Origin: Bosea sp. 685
Lineage (GTDB): Bacteria > Pseudomonadota > Alphaproteobacteria > Rhizobiales > Beijerinckiaceae
Reading direction: 5' to 3'
Length of the DNA stretch: 64,000 nucleotides
Assembly (NCBI RefSeq): GCF_031884435.1
Contig: NZ_CP134779.1
Location: forward strand, 4,960,001-5,024,000
The position numbers and the translations under genes are program-made. Below, piece by piece: positions 1 to 8,390 of the stretch. Every line of letters begins with the position of its first letter. Positions within the stretch are counted from its first letter, which is position 1. A model generated the notes under the pieces. It worked only from the letters and a program-made list of their open reading frames with translations, had not been told where the DNA came from and ran no database searches.

Positions 1-30
1 TGACGAACCACGGCACACGCAAAGGTGATG

Positions 31-645
31 TTACGCTGCGGGGCCGGCCCGCCTGGCGATGACGCCGTCAAAAGTCGAGCGGATCGCCCGGGCCAACGCG
101 ATGCAGGCCCAGCCCTGGAAGATCAGCTCCACGGCGAGGAAGGTGCCGAGCACCCAAAGGCTCGATGCCGGCCATTGCAGCAGGATCAGCGCGCCCAGCG
201 CGAGCGACAATAGCCCTGAGACCAGCACCCAGACCCAGACCGGCATCGGCCGCGTCTGGAACGCGACGACGATGCGCAGGACGCCCGCCACGACGAGCGC
301 GGCGCCGGCAAACAAGGTCAGCGACACCGTCGCCACGACCGGATTGATGAAGACCATGACGCCGACGGCGAGATAGAGCAGGCCGATCAAGATATGCATC
401 AGCCGACTCTTCCAGCCGCCATGCCGGAAGGCGTCGATCAGCATGACCACGCCACCGGCGAAGATCATGGCGCCGAACCAGATCGTGCTGGCGACGCTAA
501 GCAGGCCGACGGCGCCGAGGCCAAGTATGCCGAGGATCACCAGGGCGATGCCGGCCGCCAGCAACCAGCCCCAGTTGCGCCGCAACGGCACCAGATGCGT
601 GCCCAGCGAGGACGGATGATGCGCAGGAGTCGGGGCTTGCGACAT
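31..645 (-). CDS. HdeD family (DUF308) membrane protein
   Basis: A 204-residue integral membrane protein of the HdeD/DUF308 family, whose E. coli member is linked to acid resistance; the biochemical role is not established. After a short polar N-terminus rich in Pro and His come about six hydrophobic segments, arranged as three pairs as is usual for the family. I chose the start that gives MSQAPTPAHH because GGAG lies eight bases upstream; a longer reading frame begins at 684 without a better ribosome site. It stands alone, with a gap of about 150 bases to the transaldolase gene. The family call is from overall pattern and is fairly sure; the role here is unknown. Confidence 0.8.
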   Translation of the reverse strand: MSQAPTPAHHPSSLGTHLVPLRRNWGWLLAAGIALVILGILGLGAVGLLSVASTIWFGAMIFAGGVVMLIDAFRHGGWKSRLMHILIGLLYLAVGVMVFINPVVATVSLTLFAGAALVVAGVLRIVVAFQTRPMPVWVWVLVSGLLSLALGALILLQWPASSLWVLGTFLAVELIFQGWACIALARAIRSTFDGVIARRAGPAA

Positions 646-794
646 GGCTTCATCTCCGGCGGGAGCTGAGCTGCAAGCTCTCACCCCGGGCAGGCGACGT
701 CAATATCGCACAATATCGCGGTTGTAGCAGCCCCAACGCGGCCAGTGGTGACTGGCCCGCGAGGTCTAAGCCGAGCCTCTCAGCCCAGCCGATC

Positions 795-1763
795 TCAGCC
801 GAGTCTTGCCGCCACGAGCTTCCTGAGCCCGCGCAGATCCTTGACGAAGCCGCGAATGCCCTCGGCCAGCTTCTCCGTGCCCATGGCGTCCTCGTTCATG
901 GCGAAGCGGAACGCCTTCTCGTCGAGGACGATCCTGCCTCCGCCGGGAGAAGCCACTTGCGGCGAGGAGGCCGGCGACAGCTTGCGCGGCAGATCCCCGG
1001 TCGCCGCGGCCAATTCGTCGAGCAGGCCGGGCCCGATCGTCAGCCGGTCGCAACCGGCCAGAGCCTCGATCTCGCCGGTGTTGCGGAAGGAGGCGCCCAT
1101 CACCACCGTCTTGATCCCGAATGCCTTGTAATAGGCGTAGATGGCCTTCACCGAGACGACGCCGGGGTCGGTCTCGGCGGTGTAGGGACCACCTCCCGCC
1201 TTGACGTGCCAGTCGAGGATGCGGCCGACGAAAGGCGAGATCAGGAAGGCCTTGGCGTCCGCGCAGGCGACCGCCTGAGGCAAGGCGAAGAGCAGCGTCA
1301 GATTGCAATCGATGCCTTCGGCCTGCAGCACCTTGGCGGCCTGGATGCCTTCCCAGGTCGAGGCGATCTTGATCAGGATGCGGTCGCGCTCGATGTCGCG
1401 CTCCTGATAGGCGGCGATGATGGCGCGCGCCTTGTCGATCGTCGCCTGCGTGTCGAAGGAGAGATCGGCATCGACCTCGGTCGAGACCCGGCCGGGCACG
1501 ATCTTGGTCAATTCCGCGCCGAAGGTGACGGCGAGCCGGTCGCAGACCGCATGCACGGCCTTCTCGCCGCCGCCAGCCTTCTTGCCCCAGGCGATCGCCT
1601 CGTCGACGAGATGGGCATAGGCCGGGGTTTCCACCGCCTTCAGGATCAGCGTCGGGTTGGTGGTGCAATCGACGGGCTTCAGCCGGCGGACCGCCTCGAT
1701 ATCGCCGGTGTCGGCGACGACGGTCGTCATCTCGCGGAGCTGGTCGAGCTTGGAAGCGGTCAT
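795..1763 (-). CDS. tal: Transaldolase (TalB type)
   Basis: A 322-residue transaldolase of the non-oxidative pentose phosphate pathway. It moves a dihydroxyacetone unit between sedoheptulose 7-phosphate and glyceraldehyde 3-phosphate through a Schiff base. The sequence follows E. coli TalB closely: VVADTGD near the start, CTTNPTLIL, the Schiff-base lysine in [20 protein letters not shown], and [13 protein letters not shown]. Length is normal for the TalB class. The frame extends to 1829, but [12 protein letters not shown] at 1763 fits the family start and has AGGACC just upstream. It is the last gene of the minus-strand group behind the sugar ABC importer genes (108 bases after the second permease), which suggests, without proof, that the imported sugar feeds the pentose phosphate pathway. 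Confidence 0.95.
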   Translation of the reverse strand: MTASKLDQLREMTTVVADTGDIEAVRRLKPVDCTTNPTLILKAVETPAYAHLVDEAIAWGKKAGGGEKAVHAVCDRLAVTFGAELTKIVPGRVSTEVDADLSFDTQATIDKARAIIAAYQERDIERDRILIKIASTWEGIQAAKVLQAEGIDCNLTLLFALPQAVACADAKAFLISPFVGRILDWHVKAGGGPYTAETDPGVVSVKAIYAYYKAFGIKTVVMGASFRNTGEIEALAGCDRLTIGPGLLDELAAATGDLPRKLSPASSPQVASPGGGRIVLDEKAFRFAMNEDAMGTEKLAEGIRGFVKDLRGLRKLVAARLG

Positions 1764-1870
1764 GATGGTCCTGCTATGGTCCGTATCGAAAGAACACCCG
1801 AACCTGCGGTGCTGTTCCCGCGCGGTCAAGCAAGCCGGCGACAGGGCCGGCCTGCGCGGTTGGCGAAGGC

Positions 1871-2710
1871 TCAGCTCTTGACGGCGCCCGCGGTCAATCC
1901 GCCGACCATGTTCTTGCGGAAGCCGTAATAGATCACCGCCGGAGGGATGGCATAGAGCAGGCCCGCCGCCATCAGCAGGTTCCAGGGCGCGTCGTCAGCC
2001 GAGAGGAACAGCCCAAGGCCCACGGCGAGCGGAACCGCCTTCTCGTTGGAGAGCAGCAGGAAGGCGTAAAGATACTCGTTCCAGGCGAGCAGCAGCGCAT
2101 AGATGCCGATGACGACCATCGAGGGCTTCATCAAAGGCAGGTAGACCAGCCGGAAGAGCTGCAGCGAGGTCGCGCCGTCCATGATTGCGGCCTCGTCGAG
2201 CTCCTTGGGGAGCTTGTCGGAGGCCTGTTTCAGCACCCAGATCGCATAGGGCGAGGCCAGTGCGACCATGGCCAGGATCAAGGCGGCTTGCGTGTTCAGC
2301 AGACCATAGGAGCCCATCGCCTTGTACATCGGGATGGCGAGAAAGGCGGCCGGGATCAGATAGGTTGCCAAAGCGAGGTTCATGATCGTGCGCCCACCCC
2401 TAACCTTGAGGCGGGAGATCGCGAAGGCGGCGAAGGTGGCGATGAACAGCGTGAGCAGCCCGGTAGAGATTGCGATGAAGAAGCTGTTGAACATCTGCCG
2501 CCAGAAATTCGTCAGGTAGTAGTGCTGCTGCTGGAAGACGATCTGGAAATTCTGCAGCGTCGGCTTGGCCGGCCACAATGTGCCCGCCAGCATCGCCTCC
2601 TGGCTGGAGATCGAGAGCACGAAGAGGTGGTAGATCGGCAGCAGCGTCCAGATCAGGACGGGAATGGCGATCAGGATCAGCTTTCCCTCGTCGAGAGCCT
2701 TTTTCATCAT
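1871..2710 (-). CDS. Sugar ABC transporter permease (MalG type)
   Basis: A 279-residue inner-membrane permease of the carbohydrate uptake (CUT1) class. It has an N-terminal membrane segment, a large periplasmic loop and five further helices. The cytoplasmic coupling motif that docks on the ATPase reads [18 protein letters not shown], matching the usual EAA-G pattern. The start codon overlaps the stop of the upstream permease gene by four bases (ATGA), so the two are translationally coupled and should form a heterodimer. The substrate cannot be read from the sequence. No ATPase gene accompanies the system in this window. Confidence 0.92.
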   Translation of the reverse strand: MMKKALDEGKLILIAIPVLIWTLLPIYHLFVLSISSQEAMLAGTLWPAKPTLQNFQIVFQQQHYYLTNFWRQMFNSFFIAISTGLLTLFIATFAAFAISRLKVRGGRTIMNLALATYLIPAAFLAIPMYKAMGSYGLLNTQAALILAMVALASPYAIWVLKQASDKLPKELDEAAIMDGATSLQLFRLVYLPLMKPSMVVIGIYALLLAWNEYLYAFLLLSNEKAVPLAVGLGLFLSADDAPWNLLMAAGLLYAIPPAVIYYGFRKNMVGGLTAGAVKS

Positions 2711-3594
2711 TCGGCTCCCTTCGAGAGACGCTTCACCATGAAATAGACCATCGGCAGGATCAGCGGCATGGCGACGATGATCGAGGCGATGCCGAGATCG
2801 AGATTATTGTTGCGCATGTAGCGGATGCCGAGCGTCGAGAGCACGTGGTTCAAGTCACCGGGGCCGCCGCCGGTGAGCAGGTAGACGCTGTTGAAGTCGC
2901 CCAGCGTCCAGATCATCGAGAGCATGGTCGAGGTGACATAGAGCGTCGCCAGCGAAGGCCAGGTGATGAATTTGAACTGCTGCCATTTATTGGCGCCGTC
3001 GACGCTGGCGGCCTCATAGAGATCCTGCGCGATGGCGAAGCGCCCGGTGATCAGGATCAACGTCCAGAACGGCAGCGACTTCCAGATATGGACCATGATC
3101 GAGCTGGCGAAGGCCAGCGTCGGATCCGTCAGCCAACCCGGCCCTTCAACGATCCCGAACAGGTGGAAAAGCTGCTGGTTGATCATGCCATTCTCGGGGT
3201 TGAGCATGACCCGGAACGAGAGAATGGTCGGAATCGACGGCACCGCCCAGGGCAGGATGAAGATCACCAGGACGATGCGAACCCAGGCGCGCTGCGCCAC
3301 GAAGAAGCCCGAGAGCCAGAGCGCGATCAGGAATTTCAGGTTCACCGCGATGAACAGAAAGAGGATCGTGTTGATGACGGTACGAATGAAGATCGGGTCG
3401 GCGAAGAGCGCGCGGTAGGAATTCCAGTTGAGGCCGAGCCAGAGGCCGTAAGCGACGGGATAGACCACCATCACGGCAAAGACGAGGACATAGGGCGCCA
3501 GCATGATCGTGCCCCAGAGCGCGCGATCGCGGGTATGTCCTGAGACCGCATCGCTGGGTACCGCGACCGGTGCGGCCATCGTGGTCGCTGTCAT
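2707..3594 (-). CDS. Sugar ABC transporter permease (MalF/UgpA type)
   Basis: A 295-residue permease, partner of the following MalG-type subunit. After a polar N-terminus there are six predicted membrane helices. The coupling motif is DLYEAASVDGANKWQQFKFI, of the EAA-G kind expected of CUT1 permeases. It begins 94 bases after the binding-protein gene and overlaps the next permease by four bases, so one transcript from the binding-protein promoter is likely. The large periplasmic loop typical of E. coli MalF is absent, so it resembles UgpA-like permeases of rhizobia in size. Confidence 0.92.
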   Translation of the reverse strand: MTATTMAAPVAVPSDAVSGHTRDRALWGTIMLAPYVLVFAVMVVYPVAYGLWLGLNWNSYRALFADPIFIRTVINTILFLFIAVNLKFLIALWLSGFFVAQRAWVRIVLVIFILPWAVPSIPTILSFRVMLNPENGMINQQLFHLFGIVEGPGWLTDPTLAFASSIMVHIWKSLPFWTLILITGRFAIAQDLYEAASVDGANKWQQFKFITWPSLATLYVTSTMLSMIWTLGDFNSVYLLTGGGPGDLNHVLSTLGIRYMRNNNLDLGIASIIVAMPLILPMVYFMVKRLSKGAE

Positions 3595-3688
3595 AGCCTA
3601 TTCCCTCGGTCTCGCCGTCATACTGGGACGGGTCGGCGCCCCGCGGCTCTTGCGGCCGCAGGGCGCCTGTTCGTTGGGATCGGCGGCG

Positions 3689-5071
3689 TCAGCCGGCGAT
3701 CTGCTTGATGCGGGCGATCATCTCGTCCACTGCGACGTCTGGCGCGATCTTGTCCTGAACCACGCGATTCACCGCCTTGGCCCAGACGTTCTCGGCGTTC
3801 ACGGTCGTGAAGTTGTAGTTGTAGACGAACTGGAACGGCACGGTGCCATCGGTGTACTGCTTATGGACGATCGCGCGATGCGGGTCCTTGCCGTCAGTCC
3901 AGAACGGGCTCTTGGCGCCCTCGATCGTCGTCGGGAACCAGCGACCGACCGAGCCTTCGACGAAGGGACGCAGGTTTTCGTCCTTGAGCATGAACGCCAT
4001 GAATTCCTTGGCGCGCTTCTTGTTCTTGGCGTCGGCGAAGATCACCGCCGTCTTCACCGCAGCGAGGTTCGGCATGACGCCGCCATCGGGCTTGAGTGGG
4101 AATTCCGCGGTGCGGATGTTGTCCTCGTAGTTCTTCTTGGCCTGGGCGCGCTGCTCGGCGGTGAGCGCAGGGTTGTTCATGTCGTCGAGATGCTTGGCGG
4201 CGATCGAGATCGTCGCGTTATGCGTCAGCACGGTCGTGCGGTTGTGGAAGGCGACATTGTTGTCGGGATCCAGCCAATTGACCGAGGATGGTGGCGTGCA
4301 GCCGCGCTGGAAGATGTTCGCATAGGACTTCACCGCTTCGATCATCGCCGCCTTGTTCTTGGGCTGGTCGAGCACGATCTTGCCGTTCTCGTCGACCACC
4401 TGCGCGCCATACGCATTGGCGAAAGTCAGGAAGCTGTAGAAGGTGTCGGACGCCGCGATGCCCATGGGATGGCCGACGCCGTAGATGCGCTTGCCCTTGG
4501 CGCGCAGCGAGCCCTGGACCTTGTCGCACCAGAAGTCCCAATAGCCGTTCCAGCCCTTGGGAATATCGCTTTCCTTGAAGCCGGCTTCCTCCAGCATGTC
4601 CTTCCAGTAGGTGATGTGCATCATCTGCTGTTCGACGGGGAAGGCGTAATAGGATTTCTTGCCGACTTTGCTGTTCATCAGGAAGGTCGTTGCCAGCGCC
4701 TGCGGCTGGAATTCGGCCTTCATCGGCTCGATCACGTCGGTGACGTCCTCGAGCTTGCCTTCGAAGGCCCATTTGCCGGTGGTGCGGAAATCATAAGTCG
4801 TGCAGAAGCCGACATCGGGCGGCGTGCCGGCCTCGATGGCGCCGACAGATTTGGTCACACAATCCTCGGTCGCGTAGAGCGAGAGATCGACCTTGACGCC
4901 GGTCGCCTTCTGGAACTTGTCGACAACGGCCAGCAGCGCGTCATCCTCGCCCTTGTAGAAGCCCTTGGTGAACCAGACCGTGACGGTCTCCTGCGCGAAC
5001 GCCGCGCCGGACCAACCCGCGGCAATCGCCGCGAAGGCCGCACCGGTGACGAGATAACGAACCGATTTCAT
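3689..5071 (-). CDS. Sugar ABC transporter substrate-binding protein
   Basis: A 460-residue periplasmic binding protein of the extracellular solute-binding family 1 (MalE/UgpB fold). It starts with a Sec signal peptide ending near GAAFAQE. The mature part opens with VTVWFTKGFYKGEDDAL, the first strand of the type I binding fold. I chose the start MKSVRYLV at 5071, not the frame opening at 5167, because GGGAGG lies upstream at a good distance. It is the first gene of a group with two permeases and transaldolase. Its promoter region (5072-5300) is shared, divergently, with a second binding protein of another family. The ligand is probably a sugar or sugar derivative, but this is inference. Confidence 0.92.
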   Translation of the reverse strand: MKSVRYLVTGAAFAAIAAGWSGAAFAQETVTVWFTKGFYKGEDDALLAVVDKFQKATGVKVDLSLYATEDCVTKSVGAIEAGTPPDVGFCTTYDFRTTGKWAFEGKLEDVTDVIEPMKAEFQPQALATTFLMNSKVGKKSYYAFPVEQQMMHITYWKDMLEEAGFKESDIPKGWNGYWDFWCDKVQGSLRAKGKRIYGVGHPMGIAASDTFYSFLTFANAYGAQVVDENGKIVLDQPKNKAAMIEAVKSYANIFQRGCTPPSSVNWLDPDNNVAFHNRTTVLTHNATISIAAKHLDDMNNPALTAEQRAQAKKNYEDNIRTAEFPLKPDGGVMPNLAAVKTAVIFADAKNKKRAKEFMAFMLKDENLRPFVEGSVGRWFPTTIEGAKSPFWTDGKDPHRAIVHKQYTDGTVPFQFVYNYNFTTVNAENVWAKAVNRVVQDKIAPDVAVDEMIARIKQIAG

Positions 5072-5088
5072 CGATAACCTCCCATTTA

Positions 5089-5096
5089 AAACGTTT
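5089..5096. promoter_or_regulatory. Candidate LacI-family operator
   Basis: The palindrome AAACGTTT lies 17 bases upstream of the sugar-binding-protein start, with further A/T symmetry around it. LacI/GalR-family sugar regulators often bind A/T-flanked palindromes centred on CG. No LacI-type gene is in the window, so this is a suggestion from motif and position only. Confidence 0.35.
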
Positions 5097-5300
5097 AATG
5101 CCGACGATTTAGGACGTCTTGTCGAGGACACTAGTCGAAAAACGCTCGGACAAACAAGCCGGTGCAATGCGGGAAATTCGGGCAGTTCAGGTCACCGGCG
5201 CGATGCGGCGGAGGATCGCTGGCACTTTCATGGATATGTCATATACGGGGCCTAACGGCCCTGACGGACCCTGACAGGTCGAGGCCCATGGGAGGCGGCA

Positions 5301-6278
5301 ATGCGCGCCAACATCTTGATCATATTGGCAGCCGCGGGCGCGCTCGCCGCCACAGCGGCGCTGGCCGCGGAGGGCAAGCTCGTCCTCTACACCAGCCAGC
5401 CCAACACCGACGCGCAGCAGACGATCGATGCCTTCAAGGCGCTCTATCCTAAAGTCGAAGTGAGCTTCGTGCGCGACGGCACGCCGCGCGTGATGGCGAA
5501 GCTGCGCGCCGAGATCGAGGCCGGCAGCCCGCAGGCGGACGTCCTGCTGATCGCCGATTCGGTAACGATGGAAGGCCTGAAGCAGGAGGGCCGGCTGCTC
5601 GCATATGATGCTGCCGATGTCTCCGCCTATCCGGCCGGCATCCACGACCCGCAGAAGATGTGGTTCTCGACCAAGCTGATCACCACCGGCATCGTCTACA
5701 ACAACAAGGCTGCGCTGAAGCCGACGAGCTGGGCTGATCTGACGAAGCCCGAGGTCAAGAACCTGCTCGCCATGCCGAGCCCGTTGAATTCGGGCGCCGC
5801 CTTGATCCACACCATGACGCTGGCCGGCAACCTGCCGGGCGGCTGGCGCTATTACGAGCAGCTGAGGGACAATGGCGCGCTCGCGGCCGGCGGCAATGGC
5901 GACATCCTGCGCCAGGTCGCCACCGGCGAGAAGCTCTACGGCATGATCGTCGATTTCATGCCGATCCGCGAGAAGGCCAAGGGCGCGCCGATCGAGTTCG
6001 TCTTTCCCAGCGAAGGCGTCTCCGCCGTCGGCGAGCCGGTCGCGATCCTGAAATCGACCAAGAACCCGGAAGCCGCGAAGGCCTTCGTCGGTTTCCTGAT
6101 CTCCCGGGAAGGCCAGGCGCTGGCGCTGCGCCAGGGCTATGTCGCGGCCCATCCCGATGTCGCGCTGCCGGCCGGCTATCCGACGCGGGACGCGATCAAA
6201 TTGATGCCGTTCGACGCCGCCCAGGCGCTTGCCGGCGAGGCCGCGGCGCGCAAGCGCTTCAGCGCGATCTTCGAGTGA
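5301..6278 (+). CDS. Iron-type ABC transporter substrate-binding protein
   Basis: A 325-residue periplasmic binding protein of the FbpA/AfuA (ferric ion, class C) group. It has a signal peptide ending at AALAAEGK, followed by LVLYTSQPNTDAQQTID, which is the characteristic start of this group. Conserved blocks include a FVRDGTPRVMAKL segment, TTGIVYNN and a C-terminal KAFVGFLISREGQ. Ligand could be ferric iron or another compound: 2-aminoethylphosphonate and thiamine binders share the fold. The ribosome site GGGAGG sits before the ATG. The permease gene follows 34 bases later, so the two form an operon. No ATPase gene follows. Confidence 0.88.
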   Translation: MRANILIILAAAGALAATAALAAEGKLVLYTSQPNTDAQQTIDAFKALYPKVEVSFVRDGTPRVMAKLRAEIEAGSPQADVLLIADSVTMEGLKQEGRLLAYDAADVSAYPAGIHDPQKMWFSTKLITTGIVYNNKAALKPTSWADLTKPEVKNLLAMPSPLNSGAALIHTMTLAGNLPGGWRYYEQLRDNGALAAGGNGDILRQVATGEKLYGMIVDFMPIREKAKGAPIEFVFPSEGVSAVGEPVAILKSTKNPEAAKAFVGFLISREGQALALRQGYVAAHPDVALPAGYPTRDAIKLMPFDAAQALAGEAAARKRFSAIFE

Positions 6279-6312
6279 GCCCCGCTGTGACGCGCAACGC
6301 GCCGCCCACGCA

Positions 6313-8070
6313 ATGACGCTGATCGCCCGCCCCGGCTGGCGGCACGACGCCCCGCGCCCGACCTGGCCGGGCTTGCGTCTGCCTCAGCGTCTGCCGGAGG
6401 GGCTTGGACTGCCGGCTGCCGTCACGCTCACCGCCCTGCTGCTCGGCGCCCTGCCCTTCCTGCGGCTCACTATTGCGGCCCTTGCACCGGGCTGGCAGTT
6501 TGCTCCCGACGCTGCATTGGAACAGATCGGCAGCCGCGCGGCGGTCAATGCGACGCTTCATACACTGGAGACGGCGGGCTTCTCCGCGCTCGCAGCCTTG
6601 CTGATCGGCGGCGCTGTCGCGCTTGCGCTCAGCGTTACCGACCTGCGCCATAAGCGCCCCCTCGCTTTCTTCTTCGTGTTCTCGATGATGATCGCGCCAC
6701 AGGTCGCAGCTCTTGCATTCCTGAGCCTGTTCGCGCCGCACTCGCCGATCCTGGGGGCGCTTGGCCTGTCGCCTGCCCCAGGCACGCCAAACCCGCTGCT
6801 CGGGCGCGGCGGCATCATCCTCGTCATGGCGCTGCATCATGCGCCGCTGGTCGCCATCACGCTCTGGACCGGCCTGCGCAGCGTGCCGCATTCGCTGGTC
6901 GAGGCGGCGCAGATGGAGGGCGCGGGACCCGCGACGATCGTCGCGCGCATCCTGCTGCCGGTGCTGCGGCCGCAGATCATCGCCGCCGCGCTGATCGCTT
7001 TTGTCGCCGGCATCGGCAATTTCGGCATTCCGGCGCTGCTGGGACTGCCGGTGAACTACCTGACGCTGCCGACGCTGATCTATCGGCGGCTGGCGAGCTT
7101 CGGACCGGCCGGACTGTCCGACGCCGCCGCGCTCTCCCTGCTGGTGGCCCTGGTCGCCGGTGGCGGCATCCTGGCGAGCGTGCTGGCGACACGGCGCGCC
7201 GGCGGCAAGGTCGAGATCGAGCGGCCACTGCAACCATTCTGGACGCTTGGGCGCGCGCGGCGGCTGGTTGCCGGCGCGCTCTGGACACTGCTGGCCTTGA
7301 AGCTTGGCCTGCCCTTCCTCGCGCTGCTTTGCGAAGCGCTGACGCCGGCGCTCGGCGTCGCCCTGTCCTGGCAGAGCCTGACGCTGGACAAATTCACCGA
7401 GGTGCTGCTGCGCCAGGACGTGACGATGCGGGCCTTCCGCAACTCCTTCCTGTTCGCCGGCTCGGCCGCCCTGCTGCTCGCGCTGATCTCGATCGGTTTC
7501 GCCTATGCACTGGAGCGGCGCATGGGCAGGTTCAGGCGCGTCGTCGAGCTCGTCATCGAGCTGCCCTATGCCCTGCCCGGCGTCGTGCTCGCCATCGCCT
7601 GCATCCTGCTCTTCCTGAAGCCCTTGCCGCTTCTGGGAGTAAGCCTCTACGCCACACCTTTCATCATCCTCTTCGCCTATCTGGCGCGCTTCCTGCCGCT
7701 GGCGCTGAAGGCGCCCGTCGCGGCGATGGCGCAGATCGAGGCGCATCACGAGGAGGCGGCGAAGCTCGACGGCGCGAGCCTCTGGCAGATGCTGCGTTTC
7801 ATCGTGGCGCCGATCCTGGCCCCCGCGGCGACCGTCAGTGCGCTGATGGTCTTCCTCGTCGCCTTCAACGAGTTGACGGTCTCGGCGCTGCTCTGGTCCT
7901 CGGGCACGGAGACGCTCGGCGTCGTGCTGTTCAGCTTGAAAGAGGCCGGGCTTGCCGGCGAGGCGGCGGCAGTGGCGATCAGCGCCTCGACGATCATTTT
8001 CGCGGTGATGCTGGGGCTGGACTTGTGCGGCAAGCGTCTGCCGGACAACGTCCTGCCTTGGCGGATCTGA
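6313..8070 (+). CDS. Fused iron-type ABC transporter permease (FbpB type)
   Basis: A 585-residue permease made of two membrane domains in one chain, as in FbpB/AfuB. Each half has about six helices and its own coupling motif: HSLVEAAQMEGAGPATI in the first half and HEEAAKLDGASLWQML in the second. The start MTLIARPG was chosen because it follows the binding-protein gene by 34 bases; the frame is open farther upstream but overlaps that gene. The usual third gene, an FbpC-type ATPase, is missing: after the stop there is a rhizobial repeat and then a signalling gene. An ATPase elsewhere must power this permease if it is functional. Confidence 0.9.
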   Translation: MTLIARPGWRHDAPRPTWPGLRLPQRLPEGLGLPAAVTLTALLLGALPFLRLTIAALAPGWQFAPDAALEQIGSRAAVNATLHTLETAGFSALAALLIGGAVALALSVTDLRHKRPLAFFFVFSMMIAPQVAALAFLSLFAPHSPILGALGLSPAPGTPNPLLGRGGIILVMALHHAPLVAITLWTGLRSVPHSLVEAAQMEGAGPATIVARILLPVLRPQIIAAALIAFVAGIGNFGIPALLGLPVNYLTLPTLIYRRLASFGPAGLSDAAALSLLVALVAGGGILASVLATRRAGGKVEIERPLQPFWTLGRARRLVAGALWTLLALKLGLPFLALLCEALTPALGVALSWQSLTLDKFTEVLLRQDVTMRAFRNSFLFAGSAALLLALISIGFAYALERRMGRFRRVVELVIELPYALPGVVLAIACILLFLKPLPLLGVSLYATPFIILFAYLARFLPLALKAPVAAMAQIEAHHEEAAKLDGASLWQMLRFIVAPILAPAATVSALMVFLVAFNELTVSALLWSSGTETLGVVLFSLKEAGLAGEAAAVAISASTIIFAVMLGLDLCGKRLPDNVLPWRI

Positions 8071-8082
8071 CTCGGCGCCGCT

Positions 8083-8186
8083 TAGAGCAATTTCCGATCC
8101 GATTGGATCGTTCGATTGCTCCAGCTCTTTGTTTTGACGCGTTTTCTTCACGCGAACCGGTATCCACTTCGCTCGAAAACGCTCTA
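8083..8186. repeat. Rhizobial intergenic palindromic repeat
   Basis: A 104-base element with inverted ends TAGAGC and GCTCTA. It contains GACGCGTTTTCTTCACGCG followed by AACCGGTATCCACTTCGC. I recognise this phrase, and its reverse complement, as a repeat dispersed between genes in many Hyphomicrobiales genomes. It sits just after the iron-type permease gene and could fold into a stem that ends or stabilises transcripts. The rest of the gap to 8390 shows one short hairpin and no gene. Confidence 0.7.
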
Positions 8187-8295
8187 GATCGCGCCTCGGC
8201 CGGCTCGGCGCTCCTCTGCCGCAGCGATGAGCAAAAACGACGCCAAACGACCGCAGGTTAATTCGGCGTTTACCGTGTTTTATCAGTTTCATCGG

Positions 8296-8324
8296 CAGAG
8301 AGGGGATACGTCATTTCCTCTCTG
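8296..8324. other. Small hairpin upstream of the diguanylate cyclase gene
   Basis: An 8-base perfect stem, CAGAGAGG and CCTCTCTG, with a 13-base loop. It lies 66 bases before the start of the PleD-like gene, in its probable leader or promoter. It has no T-tract, so it is not a clear terminator. It may be an operator or leader structure; I see no further evidence. Confidence 0.35.
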
Positions 8325-8390
8325 ATTGATTTGGCCTGTCGCTTCGAACCGTGACGAGTTGCCAGTGCGCGTCGTAAGGATTCTGCGCCG

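Noticed and set aside
6259..8292. A 677-residue minus-strand frame opposite the fused permease
   Set aside because: Extremely Arg/Gln/Glu-rich with no membrane or domain pattern; the plus strand has a coherent twelve-helix permease.
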